The notes below the pieces were generated by a model that was not told where the DNA came from, did not search any database, and saw only the letters and a list, made by a program, of their open reading frames with translations. Shown in pieces: positions 1 through 6,436 of a DNA stretch of 32,116 nt. The DNA is from an uncultured Acetatifactor sp. (GTDB taxonomy: Bacteria > Bacillota > Clostridia > Lachnospirales > Lachnospiraceae). The stretch spans positions 1 through 32,116 of the forward strand of contig CAJUGL010000015.1 in assembly GCA_910586515.1 (NCBI GenBank), in the 5' to 3' direction. Numbering within the stretch: the first letter of the stretch is position 1; the number at the start of each line of letters is the position of its first letter. A program made the translations under genes and the position numbers.

Positions 1-108
1 AAAGCCATTACTGGCTTTGCGGGTTATTTCGTAGTTCTTAGGTGTCAAACTCCCGCGGAGGACATGGAATGTACTATTATTAAATGCTGTGTAACGAGCA
101 ATTCTCTC
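1..108. other. Non-coding left edge of the window
   Basis: I see no credible coding sequence here. A perfect 7-bp inverted repeat with a 4-base loop sits at 1-18 (AAAGCCA / TGGCTTT) and could be the tail of a terminator for a gene to the left. It lacks a clear T run after it. The rest is unassigned sequence in front of the nrdD promoter. Confidence 0.4.
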
Positions 109-137
109 TTGCTTTTTTTCCCGGTCTACCTTATAAT
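109..137 (+). promoter_or_regulatory. Probable sigma-A promoter of nrdDG
   Basis: A perfect -10 box TATAAT lies at 132-137. A weak -35 candidate TTGCTT lies at 109-114, giving a 17-base spacer. Transcription would start near 144, about 108 bases upstream of nrdD. This is a reading of sequence motifs only. Confidence 0.55.
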
Positions 138-141
138 GGAA

Positions 142-190
142 AAACAAGATATAGATGCAGAATAAGGGTAACTGACACAATATGTTGAAT
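142..190 (+). promoter_or_regulatory. Probable tandem NrdR boxes
   Basis: Two 16-base sites resemble the NrdR consensus acaCwAtATaTwGtgt. The site at 142-157 has core CAAGATATAG and matches about 11 of 16 positions. The site at 175-190 has core CAATATGTTG and matches about 13 of 16. They are 17 bases apart, so they start 33 bases apart, close to three helical turns. They lie directly downstream of the -10 box, where a bound repressor would block transcription. NrdR is the known ATP/dATP-sensing repressor of ribonucleotide reductase genes, so the location fits. The nrdR gene itself is not in the window. Confidence 0.55.
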
Positions 191-193
191 AAG

Positions 194-227
194 GCTGTAT
201 CCGTAAAGCCTTACGGTACAGCTTTTT
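194..227 (+). terminator. Terminator-like hairpin in the nrdD leader
   Basis: GCTGTAtCCGTAA (194-206) pairs with TTACGGTACAGC (211-222) through 12 base pairs and one bulged T. The loop is AGCC and a TTTTT run follows at 223-227. This is an intrinsic-terminator shape. It lies after the promoter and only 24 bases before the nrdD start, so any nrdD transcript must pass through it. A shorter, mutually exclusive pairing, AAGGCT (191-196) with AGCCTT (207-212), is also possible. Whether it attenuates transcription cannot be told from sequence. Confidence 0.55.
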
Positions 228-251
228 GTGTGCGGAGAAGGGAAAGGCAGT

Positions 252-2378
252 ATGAGGATTCAGAAAAGAGACGGGCGTATCGTCCCATACGAGGAAGAAA
301 AGATTACCGCGGCCATCCAAAAGGCCAATAACGAGGTGGAAGAGAAGGACAGGGCCGGGGAAGAACTGATGCGTGAGATTCTGACTGCAGTGAAGGATGA
401 GGGCAGGGAACTGCAGGCAGTGGAGCATGTGCAGGATGTGATCGAACAGCATTTGGTTCAGGGCAATAAATATGTTCTGGCGAAAAAGTATATTGTGTAC
501 CGCTATCAGCGAAGTCTGATGCGTAAGTCCAACACCACGGATGAGTCTATCCTGAAGCTGATCCGCAATGAGAACAAGGAGCTGGCGGAGGAGAATTCCA
601 ACAAAAATACCCGCCTGGCTTCCACTCAGCGGGATTATATCGCAGGGGAAGTGTCCAGGGATGTGACCAGGCGCATGCTGCTGCCGGAGCATCTCTCACT
701 GGCTCATGATAACGGTGTCTTTCATTTTCATGATGCTGATTATTTTATTCAGCCGATTTTTAACTGCTGTCTGATCAATATTAAGGACATGCTGGATAAC
801 GGTACATCCATAAACGGGAAAATGATCGAATCGCCTAAAAGCTTTCAGGTGGCCTGTACGGTGACTACCCAGATTATCGCCGCAGTGGCCAGCAATCAGT
901 ATGGCGGTCAGTCCGTGAATATCAAGCATCTGGGCAAATACCTGCACAAGAGCAGGGAGAAATTCCGTGCCCAGCTGAATGAGGAGTTCGGCGCCGGTCT
1001 GGCGGAGTCTGCAAAAGAGAAAATCGTGGAACTGCGTCTTCAGGACGAGCTGCGCTCCGGCGTCCAGACCATCCAGTACCAGATTAATACATTGATGACC
1101 ACAAACGGACAGTCGCCCTTTGTCACCCTGTTTCTTCATATAGATGAAGAGGAGGAGTATGTGGAGGAGACGGTGCGCATTATTGAGGAGATTCTGAATC
1201 AGCGCCTCCAGGGGACCAAGAACGAGAAAGGGGTGTTTGTAACCCCGGCTTTCCCCAAGCTGGTGTATGTGCTGGACGAGAATAACTGTCTGCGGGGAGG
1301 AAAATATGATCATGTAACCCGCCTGGCGGCAAAATGTTCGGCAAAAAGAATGTATCCGGACTATATTTCAGCCAAAAAGATGAGGGAGAACTATGAGGGC
1401 AATGTGTTCTCCTGTATGGGATGCCGCTCTTTTCTCTCCCCCTGGAAGGATGAGGAGGGGAATTATAAATGGGAGGGGCGCTTTAACCAGGGAGTGGTGA
1501 GTCTGAACTTACCGCAGATCGGCATTGTATCAGAGGGAAACGAGGAAATCTTCTGGAAGCGCCTGGACGAGCGGCTGCAGCTGTGTCGGGAAGCGCTGAT
1601 GTGCAGACACAAGGCTCTGCTGGGCACGCTTTCCGATGTAAGTCCCATTCATTGGCAGTACGGCGCAATTGCCCGGCTGAAGAAAGGGGAGAAGATAGAC
1701 AGTCTGCTGCAGAACGGCTATTCTACCATGTCTCTGGGCTATATCGGACTCTATGAGCTGACCTGGCTGATGAAGGGCTGCAGCCATACGGCTCCCGGAG
1801 GAAAGGAATTTGCTCTCCGGGTGATGGATCATCTGAAAGAGGCGGCTGCCCGGTGGAGACAGGAGACAGGCATCGGGTTCAGCCTTTACGGCACTCCGGC
1901 GGAGACGCTTTGTTATCGCTTTGCCAGGATTGATAAGGAAAAGTACGGAGATATTCCCAATGTGACGGACAAGGGGTATTATACCAATTCGTACCATGTG
2001 GACGTGCGTGAGCCTATAGACGCATTTGCCAAGATTGCCTTTGAGAGCGAGTTCCAGAACAAATCTCTGGGAGGGGCCATCTCCTATGTGGAGATTCCCA
2101 ATCTGGTGAATAATGTGGAGGCTGTGGAGCAGCTGATCCGCTTTATCTACGACAATATTCAGTACGGGGAATTCAACACCAAATCCGATTACTGCCATGT
2201 CTGCGGATATGACGGAGAGATACAGATCAATGAGGACAATGAGTGGGAATGCCCCCAGTGCCATAATAAGGATCATGCCAAAATGAACGTGACCAGACGT
2301 ACCTGCGGTTATCTGGGAGAAAATTTCTGGAATACGGGGAAGACCAAAGAAATCAAGGCGCGGGTACTGCACCTATGA
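252..2378 (+). CDS. nrdD: Anaerobic (class III) ribonucleoside-triphosphate reductase
   Basis: This cytoplasmic enzyme reduces ribonucleoside triphosphates to deoxy forms without oxygen, using a glycyl radical. The 708-residue product has the usual family length. Residues 1-90 form an ATP-cone that senses ATP/dATP (start MRIQKRDGRIVPYEEEKI). The centre carries the catalytic barrel with cysteine-rich motifs FNCCLIN and CMGCRSF. Near the C-terminus is a four-cysteine zinc ribbon (CHVCGYDG, then CPQCHN), followed by the radical motif RTCGYLGE with glycine at about 686. I chose ATG 252 over the in-frame ATG 228 because GAAGGGAAAGG lies at proper spacing before 252 and the ATP-cone begins there. 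It overlaps nrdG by four bases (ATGA), which implies translational coupling. The upstream NrdR-like boxes suggest control by nucleotide supply. Confidence 0.97.
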   Translation: MRIQKRDGRIVPYEEEKITAAIQKANNEVEEKDRAGEELMREILTAVKDEGRELQAVEHVQDVIEQHLVQGNKYVLAKKYIVYRYQRSLMRKSNTTDESILKLIRNENKELAEENSNKNTRLASTQRDYIAGEVSRDVTRRMLLPEHLSLAHDNGVFHFHDADYFIQPIFNCCLINIKDMLDNGTSINGKMIESPKSFQVACTVTTQIIAAVASNQYGGQSVNIKHLGKYLHKSREKFRAQLNEEFGAGLAESAKEKIVELRLQDELRSGVQTIQYQINTLMTTNGQSPFVTLFLHIDEEEEYVEETVRIIEEILNQRLQGTKNEKGVFVTPAFPKLVYVLDENNCLRGGKYDHVTRLAAKCSAKRMYPDYISAKKMRENYEGNVFSCMGCRSFLSPWKDEEGNYKWEGRFNQGVVSLNLPQIGIVSEGNEEIFWKRLDERLQLCREALMCRHKALLGTLSDVSPIHWQYGAIARLKKGEKIDSLLQNGYSTMSLGYIGLYELTWLMKGCSHTAPGGKEFALRVMDHLKEAAARWRQETGIGFSLYGTPAETLCYRFARIDKEKYGDIPNVTDKGYYTNSYHVDVREPIDAFAKIAFESEFQNKSLGGAISYVEIPNLVNNVEAVEQLIRFIYDNIQYGEFNTKSDYCHVCGYDGEIQINEDNEWECPQCHNKDHAKMNVTRRTCGYLGENFWNTGKTKEIKARVLHL

Positions 2379-2932
2379 ATTATGCGGCGATCAAAAAAAC
2401 GGATGTGGCGAACGGCCCGGGCATCCGGGTATCTCTGTTTGTCAGCGGCTGCAGGCACAGATGCAGGGGATGTTTCAACAGGGAAGCCTGGGATTTTCAC
2501 TACGGCAGTGTCTATACGGAGGACACGGAAAGGGAGATCCTCCGGGCGCTGGCGCCGGAGTATATCAGAGGCATGAGCGTTCTGGGCGGGGAGCCTATGG
2601 AGCCGGAGAACAGGGGGACGGTGCTGGGACTTCTCCGCGAAGTACGCCGGAATTATCCAGGGAAAGATATCTGGTGTTATACAGGCTATGATTTTGAGCG
2701 GGATCTGCTGAGGTGGAAGGCCCGGGAAGAACTGCAGGAGGGAAATTGTTCACAGGCAGGGGAGCTTTCGGAGACTGCGGAACTTCTCTCCCTGATAGAC
2801 GTGCTGGTGGACGGCCCCTTTGTGGAAGAACGAAAAAACCTCCGCCTTGCTTTCCGGGGGTCTGATAATCAGCGTCTGATTGACGTGAGAACGTCTGTAA
2901 ATCAGGGACAGACCGTATGTCTGACCATGTGA
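2375..2932 (+). CDS. nrdG: Anaerobic ribonucleotide reductase activating protein (radical SAM)
   Basis: This activase uses S-adenosylmethionine and a [4Fe-4S] cluster to place the glycyl radical on NrdD. The 185-residue product has the cluster motif CRHRCRGC with cysteines 26, 30 and 33. The upstream segment NGPGIRVSLFVSGC is typical of NrdG and pyruvate formate-lyase activases. A glycine-rich SAM-binding stretch, VLGGEPM, follows near residue 70. The start codon overlaps the nrdD stop as ATGA, so the two are co-translated and probably made in a fixed ratio. A strong hairpin follows at once and ends the operon. The insert around residues 112-128, rich in E, L and S, is longer than in the shortest homologues but the frame is intact. 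Confidence 0.96.
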   Translation: MNYAAIKKTDVANGPGIRVSLFVSGCRHRCRGCFNREAWDFHYGSVYTEDTEREILRALAPEYIRGMSVLGGEPMEPENRGTVLGLLREVRRNYPGKDIWCYTGYDFERDLLRWKAREELQEGNCSQAGELSETAELLSLIDVLVDGPFVEERKNLRLAFRGSDNQRLIDVRTSVNQGQTVCLTM

Positions 2933-2940
2933 GACTTTAA

Positions 2941-2983
2941 GGGCAGGTCTTCCCCCGTTTATGCGGGAGAGGCCTGCTCTTTT
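2941..2983. terminator. Bidirectional terminator between nrdG and the convergent regulator
   Basis: GGGCAGG...CCCCCG (2941-2957) pairs with CGGGAGAGGCCTGC (about 2964-2978), then TCTTTTA. On the minus strand the same hairpin covers the last codons and stop of the DtxR-like gene, whose TAA is at 2961-2959. One structure therefore probably ends both transcripts, with part of it inside coding sequence. Confidence 0.75.
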
Positions 2984-3336
2984 ACATGGTTTTTGATCGC
3001 CTGGAAACTTTCTTTGCTGATGACATGTTCAATCCTGCAGGCGTCTTCGGCGGCGATTTCTTTCGGAACCCCCAACTGCATGAGCCAGGAAGAGAGCAGT
3101 CTGTGGCGTTCATAAATCATCTCCGCGATTTCCCGGCCGGTGGATGTCAGCGTGATAAAGCCCGATTTATCCACGGAAATATGGGATTTTTCCCTCAGGT
3201 TTTTCATGGCCACGCTGACGCTGGATTTCTTAAAGCCCAGTTCGTTTGCGATGTCCACGGAACGGACAACGGGAAGTTCTTTGCTCAGAATTAAAATGGT
3301 TTCCAGATAATTTTCCGCCGATTCGTTTATTGCCAT
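2959..3336 (-). CDS. DtxR/MntR-family metal-dependent transcriptional regulator
   Basis: This is a 125-residue repressor of the iron/manganese-responsive family. Residues 1-65 form the winged helix (recognition helix around SSVSVAMKNLRE). Residues 68-115 form the metal-binding dimerisation domain. There is no C-terminal SH3-like domain, as in MntR. I start it at ATG 3336, not the ATG at 3351, because GGAGG lies 8 bases before 3336 and overlaps the upstream ATG. Aligned by eye to Bacillus MntR, the metal ligands read Asn9 (for D8), Glu12, His78, Cys100 (for E99), Glu103 and His104. The cysteine matches the C102 position of DtxR, so iron or mixed specificity is possible. The gene is convergent to nrdG and divergent from ptb. 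No metal transporter is adjacent, so its target is unknown. Confidence 0.88.
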   Translation of the reverse strand: MAINESAENYLETILILSKELPVVRSVDIANELGFKKSSVSVAMKNLREKSHISVDKSGFITLTSTGREIAEMIYERHRLLSSWLMQLGVPKEIAAEDACRIEHVISKESFQAIKNHVKEQASPA

Positions 3337-3445
3337 GAGATTTTCCTCCATGTTCCCAGTCGATTGCTGTTATTGTATCTCAACAAAATTTGCCGCTGTC
3401 ACTATTTTACCGCTTTTCGGGCCAATTATCAAGGACAACCTGCTA

Positions 3446-3474
3446 TTGCAATTTAGTGGACAGAGTGTTATAAT
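3446..3474 (+). promoter_or_regulatory. Promoter of ptb-buk
   Basis: TTGCAA (3446-3451) and TATAAT (3469-3474) are separated by 17 bases. This is a strong sigma-A-type promoter. The expected start is near 3481, leaving a leader of about 80 bases that contains an imperfect stem (CCAGG...CCTGG, about 3494-3535). Confidence 0.75.
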
Positions 3475-3548
3475 TTTATCATAGAAAATTCTCCCAGGGC
3501 GTCCGGAAAATAAGGAAGGACAGCGTCCTGGACAGGCAGAGAGAAAGG

Positions 3549-3566
3549 ATGACAGAGAAAAGATGA
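3549..3566 (+). CDS. Possible 5-codon leader ORF overlapping the ptb start
   Basis: ATG ACA GAG AAA AGA TGA encodes MTEKR and stops. The stop overlaps the ptb ATG as ATGA. A purine-rich site (GAGAGAAAGG) sits right in front of this small ORF, whereas ptb itself has only a weak AGAGAAAAG. Ribosomes may load here and reinitiate on ptb. It may equally be chance; five codons carry no homology signal. Confidence 0.25.
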   Translation: MTEKR

Positions 3567-4483
3567 AACAGGGTTTTGATGACGTGATGGCGAGAGTTCA
3601 AAAATGTGGCAAAAAGACGGTGTCGGTATCCGTGGCGCAGGACTCGGCAGTCCTTGAAGCCGTCAAGGAGGCGAAGGCAAGAGGGATTGCTGATGCCATT
3701 TTGGTAGGGGACGAGGCCAAGATTCGCCAGGTGGCCGCAGAGATCGGCATGGATCTGGACGGCTACGAGATAATTGATGAGCCGGATATGATCGCAGCTT
3801 CCCTGAAGGCGGTGAAGCTTGCTCATGAGGGCAGGGCAGACATGTACATGAAGGGTCTTATCGACACAAAGGATTTCCTGAAGAGTGTTCTGGACAAAGA
3901 GGTAGGACTGCGCACCGGAAATCCTCTCTCCCATGTGGGCGTGTTTGAGGTGGAGGGCATTGACCGCCTCCTGTTCCTGACGGATGTTGCCTTTATGACC
4001 TATCCGACGCTGGAGGACAAGGTAAATATTATTAAAAATACCGTTCCCGTATGTAATGCCTGCGGTGTGGACATGCCCAAGATAGCGCCGATGGCTGCTG
4101 TTGAGGTAGTCAATCCGAAGATGCCTGCCACAGTAGAGGCGGCTGAATTGACCAGAATGTGCGAAGAGGGAGAGATAACGGGATGTATTATCGACGGACC
4201 GCTTTCCCTTGACCTTGCCATAGATCCTGAGGCTGCCAAGCACAAGGGGGCTACGGGCAGGAAGATCTGCGGGGATGCGGATGTGCTGCTGTTCCCGGAT
4301 ATTCATGCGGGCAACCTGGTTTACAAAGCCATCGTACATATGGTAAAGATGAAAAACGGAGGCATACTTACCGGAACCAAGGTTCCTGTCATTTTGACCA
4401 GCCGTTCAGACAGCTTTGAGACGAAGGTGAATTCCATCGCCCTGGCGGCAGTGGTGGCAGAGGAATTGAAGAAAAAGGCCTGA
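3563..4483 (+). CDS. ptb: Phosphate butyryltransferase
   Basis: This enzyme converts butyryl-CoA and phosphate to butyryl phosphate and CoA in the cytoplasm. It is the first step of the kinase route to butyrate. The 306-residue product has the Ptb/Pta fold over its full length. Recognisable blocks are AILVGDEAKI (about 46-55), MYMKGLIDTKDFLKSVL (about 93-109), CIIDGPLSLDLAID near 210-225, and the C-terminal SRSDSFETKVNSIALA. The length fits Ptb (about 300) and is short for many acetyl-specific Pta enzymes (about 330). The butyrate kinase gene follows 59 bases downstream in the same direction, which supports butyryl rather than acetyl specificity. Branched-chain acyl-CoA use cannot be excluded from sequence. 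Confidence 0.92.
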   Translation: MKQGFDDVMARVQKCGKKTVSVSVAQDSAVLEAVKEAKARGIADAILVGDEAKIRQVAAEIGMDLDGYEIIDEPDMIAASLKAVKLAHEGRADMYMKGLIDTKDFLKSVLDKEVGLRTGNPLSHVGVFEVEGIDRLLFLTDVAFMTYPTLEDKVNIIKNTVPVCNACGVDMPKIAPMAAVEVVNPKMPATVEAAELTRMCEEGEITGCIIDGPLSLDLAIDPEAAKHKGATGRKICGDADVLLFPDIHAGNLVYKAIVHMVKMKNGGILTGTKVPVILTSRSDSFETKVNSIALAAVVAEELKKKA

Positions 4484-4542
4484 TCTGCGGAATGATGGAA
4501 TAAAAACAGGTTTATTTTTTACGAACTTAGGAGGAGTTTAAA

Positions 4543-5610
4543 ATGTCTGTTAAAAGCTTAATTATCAATCCCGGCTCCACCTCCACCAAAATCGGTGTGT
4601 TTGAGGACGAGACGCTGTTGTTCGAGGAGACTCTCCGTCATTCCACGGAAGAGATCGGCCGGTATGCAAATATTGTGGATCAGAAGGATTTCCGGAAGAA
4701 GATTATCACGGATCTGCTGGAGTCAAGGAATTTTGATATCAGGAGTCTGAATGTGGTAGTGGGCCGGGGCGGTATGCTCAAGCCTATTCCGGGAGGCACT
4801 TATGCAGTCAGCGACGCTCTGCTCGAGGATCTGAAAGCAGGGGTTCAGGGGCAGCATGCATCCAATCTGGGCGGTATTCTGGCAAAGGAAATCGGGGACT
4901 CCATCGGTGTGCCTTCCTATATTGTGGATCCCGTGGTGGTGGACGAGCTGATGCCCATAGCCAGGTACTCGGGTGTGCCTGAGCTGCCCAGAGTGAGCAT
5001 TTTTCATGCGCTGAATCAGAAGGCGGTTGCGAAGCGCTATGCCAGGGAAGCGGGCAGGCCGTATGAGTCCCTGCGCCTGATTGTGGTTCACATGGGCGGC
5101 GGTGTATCCGTAGGCGCTCATGAGAACGGCAAGGTTATCGACGTGTTCAACGCGCTGGACGGCGACGGCGCTTTTTCTCCGGAGCGGGCAGGCGGCGTTC
5201 CCAACGGGGCTTTGATCAAGATGTGCTTTTCCGGTAAATACACGGAGAAGGAAGTATACGGCAAGATGGTAGGCAAGGGAGGTTTCAACGCGTACCTGGG
5301 TACCAACGATATGCGTGAAGTGACGAAGATGGCCGATGAGGGCAACGAGAAGGCCGCGGAGGCGAAGCAGGCATTTTTGCTGCAGGTGGCAAAGGATATC
5401 GGTTCCATGGCCTGCGTGCTGAAAGGCAGGGTAGACCGGATCATTGTCACCGGAGGAATCGCTTACGGCGCTGATGTGGTGGCGGCTTTGAAGGAGCAGG
5501 CAGAGTGGATCGCTCCCTTTACCGTATATCCGGGTGAAGACGAGCTGCTGGCATTGGCCCAGGGAGCGCTTCGGGTGCTGAACGGAGAGGAAGAAGCGAA
5601 GGTGTATTAA
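4543..5610 (+). CDS. buk: Butyrate kinase
   Basis: Butyrate kinase transfers phosphate from butyryl phosphate to ADP, giving butyrate and ATP, and so ends butyrate fermentation with substrate-level energy gain. The 355-residue product is of normal family length. It begins with the ASKHA phosphate-1 motif IINPGSTSTKIGVFEDE. The acyl-kinase signature HMGGGVSVGAHENGKVIDVFNALDGDG occupies about residues 184-210. A C-terminal adenosine-binding segment follows (VDRIIVTGGIAYGADVV). The start at ATG 4543 has an excellent AGGAGG 8 bases upstream. It lies in one operon with ptb and is followed by a hairpin. Together the pair implies that this organism makes butyrate, or a branched analogue, through the kinase route; a CoA-transferase route elsewhere is not excluded. 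Confidence 0.95.
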   Translation: MSVKSLIINPGSTSTKIGVFEDETLLFEETLRHSTEEIGRYANIVDQKDFRKKIITDLLESRNFDIRSLNVVVGRGGMLKPIPGGTYAVSDALLEDLKAGVQGQHASNLGGILAKEIGDSIGVPSYIVDPVVVDELMPIARYSGVPELPRVSIFHALNQKAVAKRYAREAGRPYESLRLIVVHMGGGVSVGAHENGKVIDVFNALDGDGAFSPERAGGVPNGALIKMCFSGKYTEKEVYGKMVGKGGFNAYLGTNDMREVTKMADEGNEKAAEAKQAFLLQVAKDIGSMACVLKGRVDRIIVTGGIAYGADVVAALKEQAEWIAPFTVYPGEDELLALAQGALRVLNGEEEAKVY

Positions 5611-5642
5611 GCGGCGAAGCCGTGGATAGAAACGATATTTTC

Positions 5643-5676
5643 AGCGGCTGGGCCGAAGGGACCAGCCGCTTGTTAG
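5643..5676 (+). terminator. Probable terminator of ptb-buk
   Basis: AGCGGCTGG (5643-5651) and CCAGCCGCT (5662-5670) form a perfect 9-bp stem with a 10-base loop, followed by TGTTAG. T runs occur 14-30 bases further on. The stem is strong but the immediate T tract is poor. Confidence 0.6.
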
Positions 5677-5875
5677 TGGGCTGTTTTTGCGGCTGTTTTT
5701 TTATGCAGGGGGCCGTGCGGGGGAAATATACAGCCCAGGCAGCATGCAGGCCGGGCGCAAGCAGCGGTGAAGGCAGTTCATCTGCTTGACCGGCGGAGTC
5801 TGAAACAGGGGAACGGAGGTTTTGAGGGAGTTTTATCGGACTCATAATTTTATATAATTTGCCCATCAAAAATGA
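5677..5875. other. Intergenic stretch after buk, nothing recognised
   Basis: This is the part of the 346-base gap between buk and the next gene that lies before the LexA-type promoter. It contains T-rich stretches at about 5685-5702 and an AT-rich TATAAT-like sequence at 5853-5858 with no convincing -35. I see no ORF with a ribosome site and no RNA gene. Confidence 0.4.
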
Positions 5876-5923
5876 TTGACAAAACAGAACAAATGTTTTA
5901 TTCTTATCTCAGAACATTTGTTC
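5876..5923 (+). promoter_or_regulatory. Promoter with two LexA-like (SOS) boxes
   Basis: TTGACA (5876-5881) and TATTCT (5899-5904) are 17 bases apart. Two sites of the Gram-positive LexA form GAAC-N4-GTTC surround the -10 box. GAACAAATGTTT (5887-5898) has one mismatch and fills the spacer. GAACATTTGTTC (5912-5923) is a perfect match and covers the expected start site. The two also form a 14-bp inverted repeat, ACAGAACAAATGTT with AACATTTGTTCTGT. LexA binding is an inference from the consensus; another repressor with a similar palindrome is possible. Confidence 0.65.
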
Positions 5924-5956
5924 TGTTTGTGAAAGAACATTTTAAAGGAGGCAGGG

Positions 5957-6346
5957 ATGATGGGCGGAAAGAGGAGATCGGGCAGAAATGGACTGGCAGC
6001 AGCGCTTTTTTTGACATTGGCGGCGATTTATCTATGCGCGGGAACGGCGAAGGGCGGGACGGATTTAAGCATACAGGAGCTGGAGGGTTACTATCAGGAT
6101 AAGGAGAGGGCTCTTGTGGAGGATGTAAAGACTTTTCTCAATGAAGAAGGTTTTGTTCACAGCGGCGTAATGCTGACGCGGGTGGTGGATGCCGACGGAA
6201 GCAGAGAGTATACTCTTACCGTGCATCACGGTAAAATAGACAGAATGAAGGAGGAGAGCCGTAAGGCGCTTCAGGAACGTCTGGAGGGAATGATTTTCGA
6301 AGATCCGGACAGCATATTCCGCCATGAATTTTTAATAATTCAGTGA
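5957..6346 (+). CDS. Small exported or membrane-anchored protein of unknown function, probably SOS-controlled
   Basis: I do not recognise a named family. The 129-residue product starts with a basic segment (MMGGKRRSGRN), then a hydrophobic stretch at about 12-29 (LAAALFLTLAAIYLCAG). This is a signal peptide or single membrane anchor. An AGTA-type cleavage site at about 28-31 is possible; the cysteine at 27 does not fit a good lipobox. The remaining ~98 residues are charged and appear to be helix-strand-helix: SIQELEGYYQDKERALVEDV, then VMLTRVVDADGSREYTLTVHH, then a lysine/glutamate-rich helix. AAAGGAGG ends 5 bases before ATG 5957; ATG 5960 is an equal alternative. The promoter carries two LexA-like boxes, so induction after DNA damage is likely. 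That recalls the wiring of small membrane division inhibitors such as YneA, but no LysM domain is present and the function is unknown. Confidence 0.75.
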   Translation: MMGGKRRSGRNGLAAALFLTLAAIYLCAGTAKGGTDLSIQELEGYYQDKERALVEDVKTFLNEEGFVHSGVMLTRVVDADGSREYTLTVHHGKIDRMKEESRKALQERLEGMIFEDPDSIFRHEFLIIQ

Positions 6347-6356
6347 CAAAATTCAC

Positions 6357-6412
6357 ATGACATTTTGAGAAAATGGGGGTATACTTTTTTATATGCGTCC
6401 CTGGACAGGGAC
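6357..6412 (+). promoter_or_regulatory. Promoter and palindrome before the DUF1653 gene
   Basis: ATGACA (6357-6362) and TATACT (6380-6385) are separated by 17 bases, each one mismatch from consensus. Just downstream is a perfect palindrome with a 2-base centre, GTCCCTGGACAGGGAC (6397-6412). It begins about five bases after the predicted start site. It could be an operator or a leader hairpin. Confidence 0.55.
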
Positions 6413-6436
6413 AGCCTGAGAAAGGAGTTTTCTTAG

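Noticed and set aside
3479..4339. Long minus-strand ORF opposite ptb
   Set aside because: It lies antisense to a full-length conserved enzyme, has no ribosome site, and its composition follows from the codon use of the plus strand.
5872..6102. ORF beginning MIDKTEQMFYSYL in another frame
   Set aside because: It starts inside the promoter and LexA-like boxes, has no ribosome site, and overlaps the well-supported gene at 5957 in a different frame.
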